Positions 32,030-43,793 of a stretch of DNA of 64,000 nt are shown here, one piece after another (position 1 is the first letter of the stretch; every line of letters begins with the position of its first letter). Source of the stretch: Cepaea nemoralis. Lineage: Eukaryota > Mollusca > Gastropoda > Stylommatophora > Helicidae. A program made the translations under genes and the position numbers. The stretch spans positions 62,001 to 126,000 of the forward strand of contig JACEFZ010005599.1 in assembly GCA_014155875.1 (NCBI GenBank). The letters are read 5' to 3'. Below the pieces are notes generated by a model. The model was not told where the DNA came from and searched no databases. It saw only the letters and a program-made list of their open reading frames with translations.

Positions 32030-32622
32030 AATGGGAATATGCTTAAACAAGTGAATTGGTACAACTATTTCGGAAAAGTCATAACATCTGATGGGAGACG
32101 CCTTGAAGAGGTTAGAACAAGAATCGGTTTTGCAAAATGGAAAACATACTGACTAACAAAAAGATGTCAAATGCAATGAGAAAAAGAGTGTTGAAGTGAT
32201 GCATAGAACTTATATTTTTATATGGATGTGAAATGTGGACGGTGAGTAGACAAGCTGAAAAATATCTAACGGCAATGGAAATGTGGTTTCTGAGGACAAT
32301 GCAAAGAATACCATGGACAGACAGAAAAACCAATGAATAAGTCCTGCAAGAAACAAATGAAAACTGTAAACTGATTAGAGAAATTAGATATAGACAGTCA
32401 AATTTGTTTGGGCACGTTATGAGAAGAAATAAATTGGAGAACTTGTGACAACTGGCAAGATTGAGGAGAAAAGAACAAGAGGAAGGCAGAGAAGTAAATA
32501 TCTAAATGGCTTGATCACATGGCATGGTGGGGACAAGAACACAGAGCTGATCCACAACTCTGGTGATCGTGTGTAATGGTGAAACATGACCACCCACGCT
32601 TAATAGCATGGCACATGGTGAT
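32030..32622 (+). pseudogene. Family Y non-LTR retrotransposon, plus-strand fragment
   Basis: The plus strand carries the family Y C-terminal region in broken frames: a GCEMWTVSRQAEKYLTAMEM-like stretch at 32225-32290, FLRTMQRIPWTDRKTNE at 32290-32340, and a GDKNTELIHNSGDR-like stretch near 32530. A stop at 32337 and frameshifts make it non-functional. Confidence 0.75.
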
Positions 32623-32734
32623 TGTAAATCCTCAGGAAGACAGATGTTTAATTCTGAAGTCTGATGCATTCATGCTCAGGATATATAGGCCATGAAAAGT
32701 GCATCTGTTGGAGACTTTTCTTCTGACCATGTAC

Positions 32735-32945
32735 CAAAGGAAAGACACAGTGGCGAGTGCTAGCATGGTAGTCATGAGTTCAAATTCAGATCTAAGTGAA
32801 CTTTTAAAATTGACGTGAGCTTCCAGGTCAACCAAGACTAAAATGGCTACCAGGAAATGTCTTTGGAAGTGAAGGTAGCCAGAGTGATACTGACCACATG
32901 ACCGACTGAGAGCCAATTGGTCTATAAAATATGAGGCCAGCAACA
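32735..32945 (+). mobile_element. tRNA-derived SINE, family H, plus-strand copy
   Basis: The head includes agtggcgagtgctagcatgg and gagttcaaattc in A/B box positions. The body agactaaaatggctaccagg followed by gaccacatgaccgactgag matches the minus-strand copy at 27885-28125. Confidence 0.75.
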
Positions 32946-33034
32946 TCTCCTCATTGTGTCTTGAGGCATAAAAAAAGGTCCTTTCTTTACTTTTAGGTAT
33001 GAAAGTAACATTTCCATGTTTCTGGCTTTGTTAC

Positions 33035-33168
33035 TTCTGCGTTCATATGGAGTCTTTTTTTCGGATGTCATTGCATTGTGCCTGTTTACAGCGAGCTGCG
33101 ATACTGCGCCATTAGGCTGACACATCCGACTTCTACGGGTGTTTGTTGACCGGGTTAACCTTTCCGGG
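33035..33168 (-). mobile_element. Short 134-bp retroposon, family D, copy 2
   Basis: The minus-strand insert is bounded by a perfect 11-bp duplication (ggctttgttac on the plus strand at 33024-33034 and 33169-33179). It shares with copy 1 the start cccggaaaggttaacccgg, the middle gaagtcggatgtgtc and the 3' end catccgaaaaaaa, but has almost no GAA tail. Confidence 0.85.
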
Positions 33169-33179
33169 GGCTTTGTTAC

Positions 33180-33477
33180 CAATGTCACAACACTCAGGGC
33201 ATGCATATATGTGCTTCGTCTCCCTCAGAAGATGTTAGAGAGTTGGATACTTAGAGTATTTATAAGCAAGAAACTTTAAGCAAAATGGTTTAGTCACATA
33301 TCACAACTACCAACAACATTGTGCTCAACAAAAAAGTGAAATCACTCAGGTATACAGGGAATAAAGCAAAATAACATCATTGCATAAGATGGATGAACTA
33401 AAACAACAAACAGTAGTGTGCATGAGGTGAATGCCACAGCTTTTTTTCCCCTGATACTGTGAGGTAAACAGAAACAG
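33180..33477. other. Intronic sequence, nothing recognised
   Basis: No element or exon is recognised between the short retroposon and the GAA tract. Confidence 0.5.
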
Positions 33478-33660
33478 AGAAGAGAAGAAGAAGCAGAAGA
33501 AGAAGAAGCAAAAGCAGCAGCAGCAGCAGAAGAAGAAAAAGAAGAAGAAGAAGAAGAAGAAGAAGAAGAAGAAGAAGAAGAAGAAGAAGAAGAAGAAGAA
33601 GAAGAAGAAGAAGAAGAAGAAGAAGAAGAAGAAGAAGAAGAAGAAAAATAAAAATAATAA
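33478..33660. repeat. GAA trinucleotide tract
   Basis: About 180 bases of nearly pure (GAA)n with a few GCA units at its left side. In an intron such a tract can form triplex or sticky DNA; here this is only a general property of GAA repeats. Confidence 0.97.
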
Positions 33661-33989
33661 TGAGAACAAGAAGAAGTCCAAACAAATATGTATTATTACA
33701 AGAAACAAAATTATGATGTATTATGGAATATTTTGCTATAATCATAATATTGAGCATTCTAATTCTTTTACCTTGAATATCATATTTTATAAGGGTAATG
33801 TCAGAAAGAAAAATCAGTATGAAAAAAAAAATGTTTATTTCAATAACTTAGAACAACTGCCAGTGAACACTTGCACGTGTACCTGTCGTTGGAAGTAGAT
33901 CCAACACCCAGTTGGAGAATAAACCAGGATAGTACAAAGTTGTCAAGTTGTCAATTATGTATTACCATTTATATGATGAACATTTTTTT

Positions 33990-34685
33990 AGATTCTCTCT
34001 CTGTGTCCTTCTCTGTCTGTCTGTCTCTCTCTCTGTCCCTCCCTGTCTCTGTCTTTCTCTGTGTCTCTGTCCCTATCTATCCCCCTATCTGTCTCTTTCT
34101 CTGTTCCTCTCTCTCTCTGTTTCTTTCTCTGTCTCACTCTGTCTTTCTCCCTCTGTTTCTTTCTCTGTCTCTGTCTTTCTCTCCTTCTCTGTCTCTCATT
34201 CTCTCTGTCTCTCCCTGTCTCTGTCCCTCTCAATCCCCTTATCTGTCTCATTCTCTGTTCTCTCTCTCTGTGTTTCTTTCTCTGTCTCTCTGTTTCTTTC
34301 TCTGGCTCACTTTGTCTTTCTCTATCTGTTTCTTTCTCTGTCTCTGTCCCTCTGTTTCTTTCTCTGTCTCGCTCTTTCTCTCTCTCTGTTTATTTCTCTG
34401 TCTCTCTGTCCCTGTCTTTCTCTGTGTCTCTTTCTGTCTCTGCCTTTCTCTGTGTCTCTTTCTGTCCCACTCAATCTCCTCTCTGTCCCTCACTGTCTCT
34501 TTCTCTGTCTCTTTCTCTCACCATTTCTCCCTATCTCTCTCTCTCTGTAGGTTTCTTTCTCTGTCTCCCTGTTTCTCTCTCTCTCCCTCTGTGTATGTGT
34601 GTCTATCTCTGTCTGCCTCTGTTTCTTTCTCTGTCTCTCTGTCTGTCTCGCCCTGTCTCTCTCTCTGTGTCTCTCTCTCTATGAC
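33990..34685. repeat. CT/CTGT-rich low-complexity tract
   Basis: About 700 bases of interrupted (CTGT)n, (CT)n and (TTTCT) units. Long Ser/Leu/Phe frames over it are compositional. Confidence 0.95.
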
Positions 34686-34729
34686 TTTCTTACAAACACA
34701 TATACGTATTATATATCACGGTCACTGGA

Positions 34730-34985
34730 AACAACAGTGAAGGAAGGCAAGGTGCCTAGAAGAAAAGGCAAGGGTCAGCCAGCCTGGAGGTGGACACGGT
34801 ACATGGGCGACACCTTGAGCATGCGTGTGCATGTTGCAGGAGAGCCAGCAAGAGATTGAGACACTTTCTGTACAGCCGTAATAGAAGCGACGTTCTGAAA
34901 AGGAGCTGATACAAGTTAATGATGACTACATATATGCATATGTATCTATAGATCAAGAAGAATACAATTTAGTCTGATAACTTAC
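34730..34985 (+). pseudogene. LINE C-terminal scrap
   Basis: The plus strand encodes VKEGKVPRRKGKGQPAWRWT and a short tail, the KxPxRKGxGxPxxRW motif found near the C-terminus of RTE-like retrotransposon proteins. It ends about 70 bases before the EFHC1 exon. Confidence 0.5.
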
Positions 34986-35126
34986 CATCACAGCTTCGAA
35001 TCTGAGCTCAATGTGGTCATTCTCCATCATCTTCACAAAGTCCTTCTTGGGTGGTTGAGGAACCAAGCTGTTGCAGGATTGCAGTGAGTCTTCAATTGAC
35101 CCAAACTTGTTGTACTCAGAGATTTC
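34986..35126 (-). CDS. EFHC1: EFHC1-like gene, DM10 linker exon
   Basis: The 141-nt exon lies between acceptor ttttaaaatag and donor GTAAG, with phase 0 on both sides. It encodes 47 residues beginning EISEYNKFGSIEDSLQSCNS and ending VKMMENDHIELRFEAVM. This is the linker after the second DM10 domain and the first strand of the third, as expected from its place between the exons at 38026 and 31554. Confidence 0.9.
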
Positions 35127-35965
35127 CTATTTTAAAAAAAATGCATCATACTGACAAGTAAGGCTTATATAAAAATTGAGCATGTTACCTTATCCAATAG
35201 TCATTATGAATTCATGCCATACATACTCTGAGTGTTCTGTTCTTGCTTGAACTCAGTTGGTTTTATTTGCTCTTATGGAGTGATGATCTATTGGTTAGGG
35301 AACTTCCCAACCAAGACCGTGATTTGTGTTTAATAACCTGCAGAGAAGAATTATTTTCTCTACAAATATGGCTCTGGAGTCAACCTGGCCTTATAAAAAT
35401 GGGTACCAGACAATTTTCTGGGATTACCCGGGAAGACAAGATAACGGGCAAGAGAACTGTCCACCCCAGTACATATATTATGACCTACTATATATGGAGG
35501 CCCAACACTTCACACTCAAGTACTAGTATCTGCTATAGGACTACATTTTACTCTGCTACAACTTGAAAAAAATGGGAAAGATTACTTCATCTCTTCCTTA
35601 TTGGCAAGCTGCATGCTCAATCTGATCATATTTGCAAGCTCTCCACTTGATGTGTGCAGAATGTGGGTGCTGATTACCTGTCATCTCCAGGGAGAATTAC
35701 TGACACTCTCTTGCAGTTTTGCAGTAGCACGCAAAGTTTGTGGTTCTCGACAGGATTACATTAATTAAATGGCTGTCGGCATTATGCCATTGACTACATC
35801 ACTCACTGAATACTGACTGGTCTATATGGGGCTAGCACCATATATCCAATATAATTCAAGGCTTAGACAATATTTCACTACTTGCTGACTTTTACTTCCA
35901 GATGATTCACAAATGAAAACAACAACAACAACAGACGGTGTTGGAATATAAGTAGATATCAGCAG
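35127..35965. other. Intronic sequence with a SINE H fragment
   Basis: 35700-35860 resembles the 3' part of SINE family H (tgactggtctatatggggct, also at 14370). The remainder, including several short open frames, shows nothing I can assign. Confidence 0.45.
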
Positions 35966-35969
35966 ACTC

Positions 35970-36785
35970 AGTAAACGAAATGCTCATTGGTGGTGGCAGG
36001 GCAAATTAAACTGAATGCTCATTGGTGGTGGCAGGACAAAGTAAACTGAATGCTCATTGGTGGTGACAAGACAAAGAAAGCTGAATGCTTATTGGTGGTG
36101 ACAGGACAAACTAAACTGGATGCTCATTGGTGGTGGCAGGACAAAGTAAACTGAATGCTCATTGGTGGTGGCAGGGCAAATTAAACTGAATGCTCATTGG
36201 TGGTGGCAGGACAAAGTAAACTGAATGCTCATTGGTGGTGGCAGGACAAAGTAAACTGAATGCTCATTGGTGGTGACAAGACAAAGAAAGCTGAATGCTT
36301 ATTGGTGGTGACAGGACAAACTAAACTGGATGCTCATTGGTGGTGGCAGGACAAAGTAAACTGAATGCTCATTGGTGGTGATAAGACAAAGAAAGCTGAA
36401 TGCAGGTGGAGACAGGACAAAGAAAACTGAATGCTTATTGGTGGCGACAGGACAAACTAAACTGGATGCTCATTGGTGGTGGCAGGACAAAGTAAACTGA
36501 ATGCTCATTGGTGGTGACAAGACAAAGAAAGCTGAATGCAGGTGGAGACAGGACAAAGAAAACTGAATGCTTATTGGTGGCGACAGGACAAACTAAACTG
36601 AATGCTCCTTGGTGGTGGCAGGACAAAGTAAACTGAATGCTCATTGGTGGTGACAAGACAAAGAAAGCTGAATGCAGGTGGAGACAGGACAAAGAAAACT
36701 GAATGCTCATTGGTGGAAGCAGGACAAAGGAAATTAATGCTTATTGGTGGTGACAGAGCAAACTAAACTGAATGTTCATTGGTGG
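35970..36785. repeat. 35-bp tandem repeat, about 23 copies
   Basis: The unit is ctgaatgctcattggtggtg plus gcaggacaaagtaaa with variants (gacaag, ggtggaga). Some groups of copies recur as a higher-order block, for example 36405-36480 and 36540-36615. Confidence 0.95.
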
Positions 36786-37237
36786 CATGGTTTTAATGTC
36801 TGCCACTGACTCAGAAATTAACTATATGGATATGTTTACTGGTCCATTGGCTTCTAAAGATATCACATTGTTAACTGATAGGCAGTGAGATTGGATACTT
36901 AGTCTTTTCAGACAGGGTGTAAAACAGGAGGCTCCATCTGCATGCTAAACATCCCATGGCAGTTGGAAATCACATAAGGTCATTCTCTGAAAAATTATTA
37001 GGGAAAAAACACCTACTCACAGATAGATCATCATGTTCCCTGCCAATGTCACAGACATTCTTGCATCTCCACAGATCTTGGTCCTTGGTGTTCTAGTTCA
37101 ATTCTATTGTTGGTATTCCTCCATGCCACCATCCCAGTCCATTCAGCATCATTTATCTCTGTCTCCCTCTGCCTCTTCTATCACTGATGTATCCAGCCAT
37201 AACGATGTTTTCAACAACCTCATAGACAGACAGACAG

Positions 37238-37271
<34 letters not shown>

Positions 37272-37441
37272 AGAGATCTATATTTTGGCAGAAATCTGAC
37301 TAGAGGAAGTAAGCCTTACACAAAAACAAAGCAAAGTCAGACATACTGACCTCCGTACTAGAGAGATGCATAACAAGGAGTGATGCACTGCCCTCAAAAG
37401 AAAAGTAAAAAAAAAAAAACAGACTATAAACATTCCGTGCA
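36786..37441. other. Intronic sequence with a CAGA microsatellite
   Basis: A (CAGA)n/(CGGA)n microsatellite lies at 37222-37275. No other feature is recognised. Confidence 0.5.
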
Positions 37442-37765
37442 GGTTTGCATGGCCGAATGGGAAAGAACGCGTGATCTTAAACATCCATTGTGCTGATGCC
37501 GAGGTAAGTGGTTCAACCCCTACACTGAACAGCTGGACTAAAATGTTGACTTGTCGTCCTTAACTTGGGGACGTAAATTACAAGTACCTCTGTTCCTTGA
37601 CTTGGGGACATAAATTACAAGTATCTCTGAAGTCGGAGTGGGTTCGCCTGATGGCGAGGGACACTGTTAATAGGGAAAGCTAATCCACACACAAAATTCA
37701 GTCCATCACTACCATAAATAGTGTGTATGGACTACGCTTGAGTTAAAAGCGAGCGAGCACAAAAA
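37442..37765 (+). mobile_element. tRNA-derived SINE, family G, best-preserved copy
   Basis: The head has A box TGGCCGAATGG and B box GGTTCAACCCC with Leu/Ser-like variable-arm spacing. The body contains an internal 45-bp direct duplication (cttgacttggggacataaat type at 37560-37625). The 3' end is gcgagcgagcaca plus an A-run. Confidence 0.8.
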
Positions 37766-38025
37766 AATCCCCCCAAAAACAACATTACAATACAGGTGTA
37801 CATAAACTTTGAAATGATGCAGCTGAAGTAAAAGTAATCACATTACTTTCATTCTCGAGTAACTAGTCAAGCTAGCTCTCCAGGAGTATAGAGTAATAAG
37901 TATGTGAAGATGAAAGTACTTGGAAACATCTTTCACTAGTTTTCTCGCTATCTTAATGTCCACATACCATAGAAAATCTGTCAAATTTACTACAACAAAC
38001 AAGCAATGAATCAAATATTACATAC

Positions 38026-38367
38026 CATTTTTGGCAACTGCTTGGCCAGTCCTTTCACTTCAATAGGGTCAAAATTAGTGATTCCAAAATGGTTGTAGTA
38101 AAATCCTTTGGTGAAATTGTCACAGTCGTAGATGAGAAAAGGTCTGCCATAGATTGAAACTGTTTTGCCAATACCAAAATCTTTAGGTGTGATGTAATCT
38201 TTAATTTCTTGTTCAGACAGCTCCAGTACAATACTTGGGAAAGAAGTTGGCATGGTAAACCTGTTTTTAGGAACTCTGTGACGTCCAATCAAAACTGGGA
38301 ATGGGTCTCGGCCATTATTTGGTTGGTGTACTTCTCTAATCTCCAGTGTGTCATCCGCAAGGTAGTA
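38026..38367 (-). CDS. EFHC1: EFHC1-like gene, second DM10 domain exon
   Basis: Acceptor ttctatttcag and donor GTATGT bound a 342-nt exon in phase 0 on both sides. It encodes 114 residues: YYLADDTLEIREVHQPNNGR, then DPFPVLIGRHRVPKN, then FGIGKTVSIYGRPFLIYDCD. This is the second DM10 domain as numbered in EFHC1, a microtubule-inner protein of cilia and flagella. It is the most upstream exon I can find; the exons for the N-terminal region and first DM10 must lie further right on the minus strand or outside the window. With the four downstream exons, 349 residues are accounted for. Confidence 0.93.
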
Positions 38368-38869
38368 CTGAAATAGAATAGGTATTTGCAAGTTGTTCAC
38401 ATTAGGCTTTGATGTACATGTTCGGAAACCACTGTCTCTTTGTTGAAGTTATGTATATGTGTACAGATCTGCTATTTACACCACATTCAAAGCAGACTAT
38501 GGAATCTACATACAGTAACCTGCTGCAAGTGTCCAATGCAGAACAATGACAATTTTATTTGGCTTAACCTGCCCAAACAGAGGACAAACTCTATGGAGAC
38601 ATCAACCTCCAGTTGACTGCTGCTTAATTTAAGTGTATACAGGTTGACATCTCAAGAAGAAGAAGAAGAAGAAGAAGAAGAAGAAGAAGAAGAAGAGAGT
38701 CAAGAACAGACATCATAGTACCCAGGGTATTCCCATACGTGCCAAGTCCTTATCTTCAACAATCAGCAAAGAGTCTTAATATTAATGGAACCAGTTGAAA
38801 TCTAACTATATGTCTGTCTGAGCTGTCCTCAGAGAAATGAGTGTCGGCCAGATCCTCTGGTCACTCCCT
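38368..38869. other. Intronic sequence with a GAA tract
   Basis: (GAA)n at 38654-38697 follows a segment (38480-38653) that could be the body of another GAA-tailed retroposon, but no duplication was found. Nothing else is recognised. Confidence 0.45.
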
Positions 38870-39720
38870 GCCTCACCATTCTCTCCAGGCATTGATGATG
38901 CATGTGATCTTCCAAACACCCACAAGTATCCATTCTTCCATACAATTCCAAAGGGCCCTAACCGCATCTGCCTTATCATGCACCAATTCTACCCAGAGGT
39001 GCAAATTCCAGCCAATCTGTTCGTTTCCAGCACACCAGCTAATTACTTGCTGGCAATCCACCATTTACTCGTGATCACTCCCATGGTCATTCAAAACAGT
39101 CCACTTTACATCAAGGACTGATGACTGGGAGACAAGTGCCAAGTCAATAGCTGTGTCTGCATCGCCATGCCTCATTGCCATTCTAGTCGGCCTACCATCA
39201 TTTATGCAGACCACATCGGAGTCCACCATGGCAATTCCCTGTCGGTTTTCTCCACTACTGTCCCAATCTCTGTTCCTTGCATTGAAGTCTTCACATATGA
39301 GTAGCCTATCACCTGGTAATTCCTCCAGTTCCTTAAGCCAGTCCCAATGTTCCTTTCTGACAAAACAGTCCACTGTGGCATATACATTTATGATGTTCCA
39401 ACTTAAGCCACCAATCTCCATTTGTATACCCTGGACCTCTCTTGCACTGTGATTCCACTGGCTCAAGTCAAGTACCACATGCTTCACTCCTTCCTTTACC
39501 AGCAGTCCTTGTCCATGTCTCTTCTGCCCAGTAGGGTTTATATAACTGGCGTACCCAGGGCAATGGTACTTGTCTGTATTTAGCTCCTGGAGCATGAGGA
39601 CATCAAAATCATATATTAGTCTCTCCAATACAGGACCTCTCTGTCTGGCACTGCAACAATTCCAGTATCCCACTCTTACATAGTTGAAACTTGAAACCTA
39701 GTCTCTCCACTTTTCGTCTT
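38870..39720 (-). pseudogene. Non-LTR retrotransposon, family Z: endonuclease joined to RNase H tail
   Basis: Minus-strand 39673-39065 encodes an EEP endonuclease: MGYWNCCSARQRGPVLERLI, then MLQELNTDKYHCPGY with the catalytic Glu, ICEDFNARNRDWDSS, and SDHE at the end. The catalytic Asp of the usual GDFN motif is kept (EDFN). Directly after it, minus-strand 39064-38873 encodes a piece of RNase H (GNEQIGW, then HDKADAVRALW). So the whole reverse transcriptase is missing by internal deletion. Confidence 0.75.
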
Positions 39721-40378
39721 GTTCTCCTGGTGCCTGCCCTCCTATTTCTATGCCATCTTCTCACACCATTTCCTCGTCTTCTCCTCCTCTCTCTCTTCGC
39801 TAGCCTCTGAGGGATGTGTCAAGCGCAGAGCACGTGCTCCGTAGCTCCGGCAACGATTCCCGTGTTTAAATAAATCCATAGGCAAAGTTTGGATATTGCA
39901 GGAAATAAACGGTCACCCTAGCATTGCCTACTTGCTAGGGAAGAGGCAGGGGATGTCACACAGTAGTCCATACGCCTGGTGCCGCCCCGCACGCCTGCCA
40001 GACGTCCAATGTTCACGACCAGTTAACCCATGGCCATCCAGTTCCTCAGCACGCTGGTCCACCTTGAACATGGGGGTTTATATTTGGAGTTTTCCGTCTC
40101 CTAGATGGACTGCTGTCCAAAGCCAACGGGTTCCACCTACCCAGGAGAGGGGTTAGAGCGCCCGACTCGCTTGGCAGGCACATCTCCGAGCATATGAGGT
40201 ATTTTCTAAGGAACTCAGATCCCACCCTGAGATCCCGCCTCGCCCTCTGTGCCCATCGCCAGTTGGTTGACGGCTGCTCATTGGGTTTTCGCAGGTAACC
40301 TCTATATCTAGAGGTCGTTCCACGATCCGCCACCTGTGGACGCGCTGGGTCGGGGATGGTCACCCCAGCTTTACCCAG
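39721..40378. other. Unassigned, moderately GC-rich sequence
   Basis: The part next to 39720 may be the 5' region of the family Z element. From 39880 to 40378 there is a GC-richer stretch with no recognisable domain on either strand. Confidence 0.4.
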
Positions 40379-40513
40379 ACGGAATAGTTTTCCCATGTCA
40401 ACCAAATCAGACACACAAAAATACATGGCGGAATCTAGAGATGACAACAACAGATATGCTACAGTGGTGCAAAATACAAAACAATCAGCATATCCGGTAG
40501 AAGCACTATTGTC

Positions 40514-41324
40514 CATCCATCCATCATGTGCCATGCCGGTAAGCGTGGGCGGTCATGTTGTGCCATCTCACTCGATCACCAGAGTCGTGGACCAGCGCAG
40601 TGTTTCTGTCTCAACCATGCCACGAGGCCAAGCCATCCAGGTATTTGCTTCTAGGTCTTCCTCTTGGTCTGTTCCCTTCGATCTTACCAGTTGTCACCAA
40701 GTTCTCCAATTCATTTCTTCTCATAACATGCCCAAAAAATTTTGACTGTCTGCGTCTAATATCTCTAATCAGTTTACGATCTTCATTTGTTTCTTGAAGG
40801 ACTTGTTCATTGGTCTTTCTGGCTGTCCATGGTAGCCTATTCTTTGCATTTTCCTCAGAAACCACATTTCTACAGCCATCAGATGTTTTTCAGCTTGACT
40901 GCTCATTGTCCAAGCTTCACATCCATATAAAAGTACAGGTTCTATGTAGCACCTCAACACTCTTTTTCTCGTTTCAATTGACATCTTTTTATTGGTCAGT
41001 ATGTTTTTCATCTTGCTAAACGCTACTTTTGTTATGGCGATTCTTGTTCTAATCTCTTCAAGGCATCTCCCATCAGATGTTATGACTGTTCCGAGATAAT
41101 TGTACCTATTCACTTGTTGAAGAATATTCCCATTTACTTGTATATTACATTGTGGTATTTCGTTCTTCCTAGTGACGACCATAATCTGTGTCTTTTTACA
41201 ATTTAATTCTAACCCTCGTTGTTCACTGTGTGTAACAACCGCATCTACTAACTAAATGTTGCAGATCCTGTTCATTGTCTGCAATCAAGACTGTATCATC
41301 TGCATATCTAATGTCTATGCATGT
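40514..41324 (-). pseudogene. Family Y non-LTR retrotransposon in unit C
   Basis: The 811-bp insert is bounded by ctattgtc (40506-40513 and 41325-41332). The empty site is present at about 5061 in unit A. The minus strand encodes the C-terminal region (YNYLGTVITSDGRCLEEIRT, VLLYGCEAWT, FFGHVMRRNELENLVTTGK) with one frameshift near 40800. The 3' tail is (ATGG)n rather than the (TTGA)n of copy 1. Confidence 0.85.
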
Positions 41325-41813
41325 CTATTGTCAATGCACACATAATTCCAAACATACTATATCTGTGGACAGTCCTAGACTACCCCCCCCCCCCCGCACC
41401 TCACCCCCACGTCAGACTGTCACAAACATAAACAAAGAGATCAGACACTTTGTGTTTGGCAACACCATCTACAGTATCAAACATACAATGTCAGCCTTTT
41501 AGATAACAATAGCAAACAACTGAACGTAAAATCACATATAACTAAGGTTGATAGGATTTAAATATGTGAAAACTTCTAACCATTGTAAACCCTCTCATTA
41601 TTTACAATACCATTGTCTAAAGACACCTGCAAAAAAATCAGTTTCGAACGCGATCTTTTTCCTTTGAGGCATGTTGAATGTTACGTTGAATGCTACATGA
41701 TGAAGTGGAAGCATAGACCATGACTTCAAGTTTCCTTGCGGACGTGTGAAATAAAATATGCATGTATGACATAATCGAAACCCTAAAATTCATCGTTGTT
41801 TTCCTTCCATGTT

Positions 41814-41926
41814 GAGGGGATAGCGCGAACGCAGTTCCCCTTACGAAAAAATTACGCACTCGAGTCACCCACATTTGGGGTGATCGCAGGCGTCAACCCA
41901 ACCGAAGTGCAATGGAAGGTCCTCAA
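41814..41926 (-). pseudogene. U1 snRNA, 3' part of a split copy
   Basis: These 113 bases match 5581-5693 with three changes and cover U1 from mid stem-loop II to the 3' end, including the Sm site. The copy stops at ggtcctcaa, where 7.95 kb of other sequence begins. The remaining 51 nt of U1 resume at 49889. Confidence 0.9.
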
Positions 41927-42070
41927 AATTTTTTTCTTTTTCTTTCCTGAATCACTATGTTTCCGAAAACGATACTCTTGTGTGTATCTACACAATTTCC
42001 CCACATTAAACCTCGCAGCAAAAATCCCATTTTATCAAGCAAAACGCGAAAGCTGTGAAAATGGTGTCTG

Positions 42071-42257
<187 letters not shown>

Positions 42258-42258
<1 letters not shown>

Positions 42259-42733
42259 ATTTGTTCAAACTGAATGAAATTTACAAACATAAATGACATT
42301 TCCACTAAACATATTTATCAACATAAACCCTATATACTTCCAAGGTCTTTCGCCGTTAATGTAAGTAAATTTTCTTTAAATTATGGGTGGCCTTAAGAGG
42401 CCAGTAAAAAAATGTTTCCCCACAGAGGGGCGATTTATAATACAAAAGAACATGGATATCATTAAAAGTACAGTTTTAAAAATTAAACGTAAACGTAGAA
42501 TTGAAAAAGTTGATCATAAAATGTAAGTAAATAAAGATTAAACAAATGTTGTATAAAGACTTTAATAGCTTTCTTTTCATGATTGCAAAGAATGACTGCG
42601 GTATTGACTGTTTGATTTCTCAAAGAAAAATAAAAGATTTTGATGTTAGTTAATGGTATTATAGCTAGGTATACCATTTTCTTTTTCAAATTCTAGTACT
42701 CTCCCTTGTAACAATATTAGATGTTTATGTCCC
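42258..42733. other. Unit-derived AT-rich sequence
   Basis: It matches 48545-48710 and then 7680-8030 of unit A (ggcctta-gaggccagtaaaaaaatg). No gene is seen. Confidence 0.55.
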
Positions 42734-43758
42734 CCTACCAAGCGCAGACTGCTACTGCAACCATCTTAGGCAATTTACATATAAACTTAAAGAAAGTCAA
42801 ATATACAAATAGAAACGCAAAATTTGATCTACAGGCACTGAAGAGTGAGGAGATAAAAGATAAATTCAACGTAGAGGTAAAGAACAGATTCGATGCATTG
42901 TCCGATATGGAAATATTATTTCAAGACGTCAGTGACCAATTGGAAATATAAAAGAAATCAGTCAAGAAGCTGCACTAACAACAATGATAATCCCAAAAAT
43001 AAAGATAATAGGACGCAAGAAATGGATGGTGGAAGACATTTTAAAACTCATGGAAATAAGAAGAAATAACAAAAATAACAAGGAAATATACGAAGAAATT
43101 CACAGGAAAATTAGGAAGCTAAGCAAAGAGGCAAAAGAAACATGGTTTGAGGCAAATTGCAAGGAAATTGGGACGCAGAGGTGTTTCCAAGACACCAGGG
43201 CCGGGTTATATACTGGCCAAGACCTATTGACGCGTCCTCGTCGAGCGTCCTGGGCAACAGGTCCCTTCGGGGTCCTGGCTAAGGTCAGTAGGATCGTCGA
43301 TTCCTCCGAAGTCGGAGAGTGTCTGCCTGTACGGCGAGGAACCACCAGTCTGCACACCAATAAGCCAGACATGGGACAACGGATACTCACGCAAACCTCA
43401 AGTCCTGTATGACATCACACTGATGTTGGACAACAGGATGCCTTCATCCGACATACAGGACTTCGCGTTGGAGCTCAAGCCAACGAACAAAAGCAAGCAA
43501 GCAAGCAAGGACATTGAAAACCAACACAACACCCAGAATACCAAATTAATGCACACAAGAATTAATGACATCACTAACAAAGGCACACATCAACAGGTTG
43601 CCTAAATACCAAAGATGGCAAAATCATAATAATTAATAGAAAAAGATCAGATTTTACATGCGTGGTCAGATTGTGTGAAAGACCTTCATGATGATACAAG
43701 AGAAGAACAATATGATCATCAGAATAATAATGAAGGACCATCAATTTTGTTTGTCGGG
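42734..43758 (+). pseudogene. Non-LTR retrotransposon linker fragment
   Basis: The plus strand encodes the endonuclease-RT linker of an RTE-like protein: FNVEVKNRFDALSDME (42870-42920), IIGRKKWMVEDILKLMEIRR (43000-43060), and KLSKEAKETWFEANCKEI (43120-43170). After SINE E it continues with MHTRINDITNK (43555-43590). It lies between unit sequences tttatgtcccc and gtttttcttttag, which are contiguous-like at 8030-8070. Confidence 0.7.
43165..43505 (+). mobile_element. SINE-like repeat, family E, copy 2
   Basis: The repeat interrupts the LINE linker after KEI and ends in (AAGC)n. An imperfect 13-base duplication (aaggaaattggga and aaggacattgaaa) borders it. It matches 24559-24905 along its length. 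Confidence 0.75.
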
Positions 43759-43793
43759 GTGTTTTTCTTTTAGATATCTAGCAATTCCGCAGA

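Noticed and set aside
33346..33757. Poly-Phe or poly-Leu frames over the GAA tract
   Set aside because: Compositional artefact of (GAA)n on the minus strand.
35243..35566. 107-residue plus-strand frame in an intron
   Set aside because: No domain, no splice context on the plus strand and no repeat relation; a chance frame.
40046..40534. 162-residue minus-strand frame
   Set aside because: It crosses the start of unit C and into a LINE insertion, has no recognisable domain and no conservation between unit copies.
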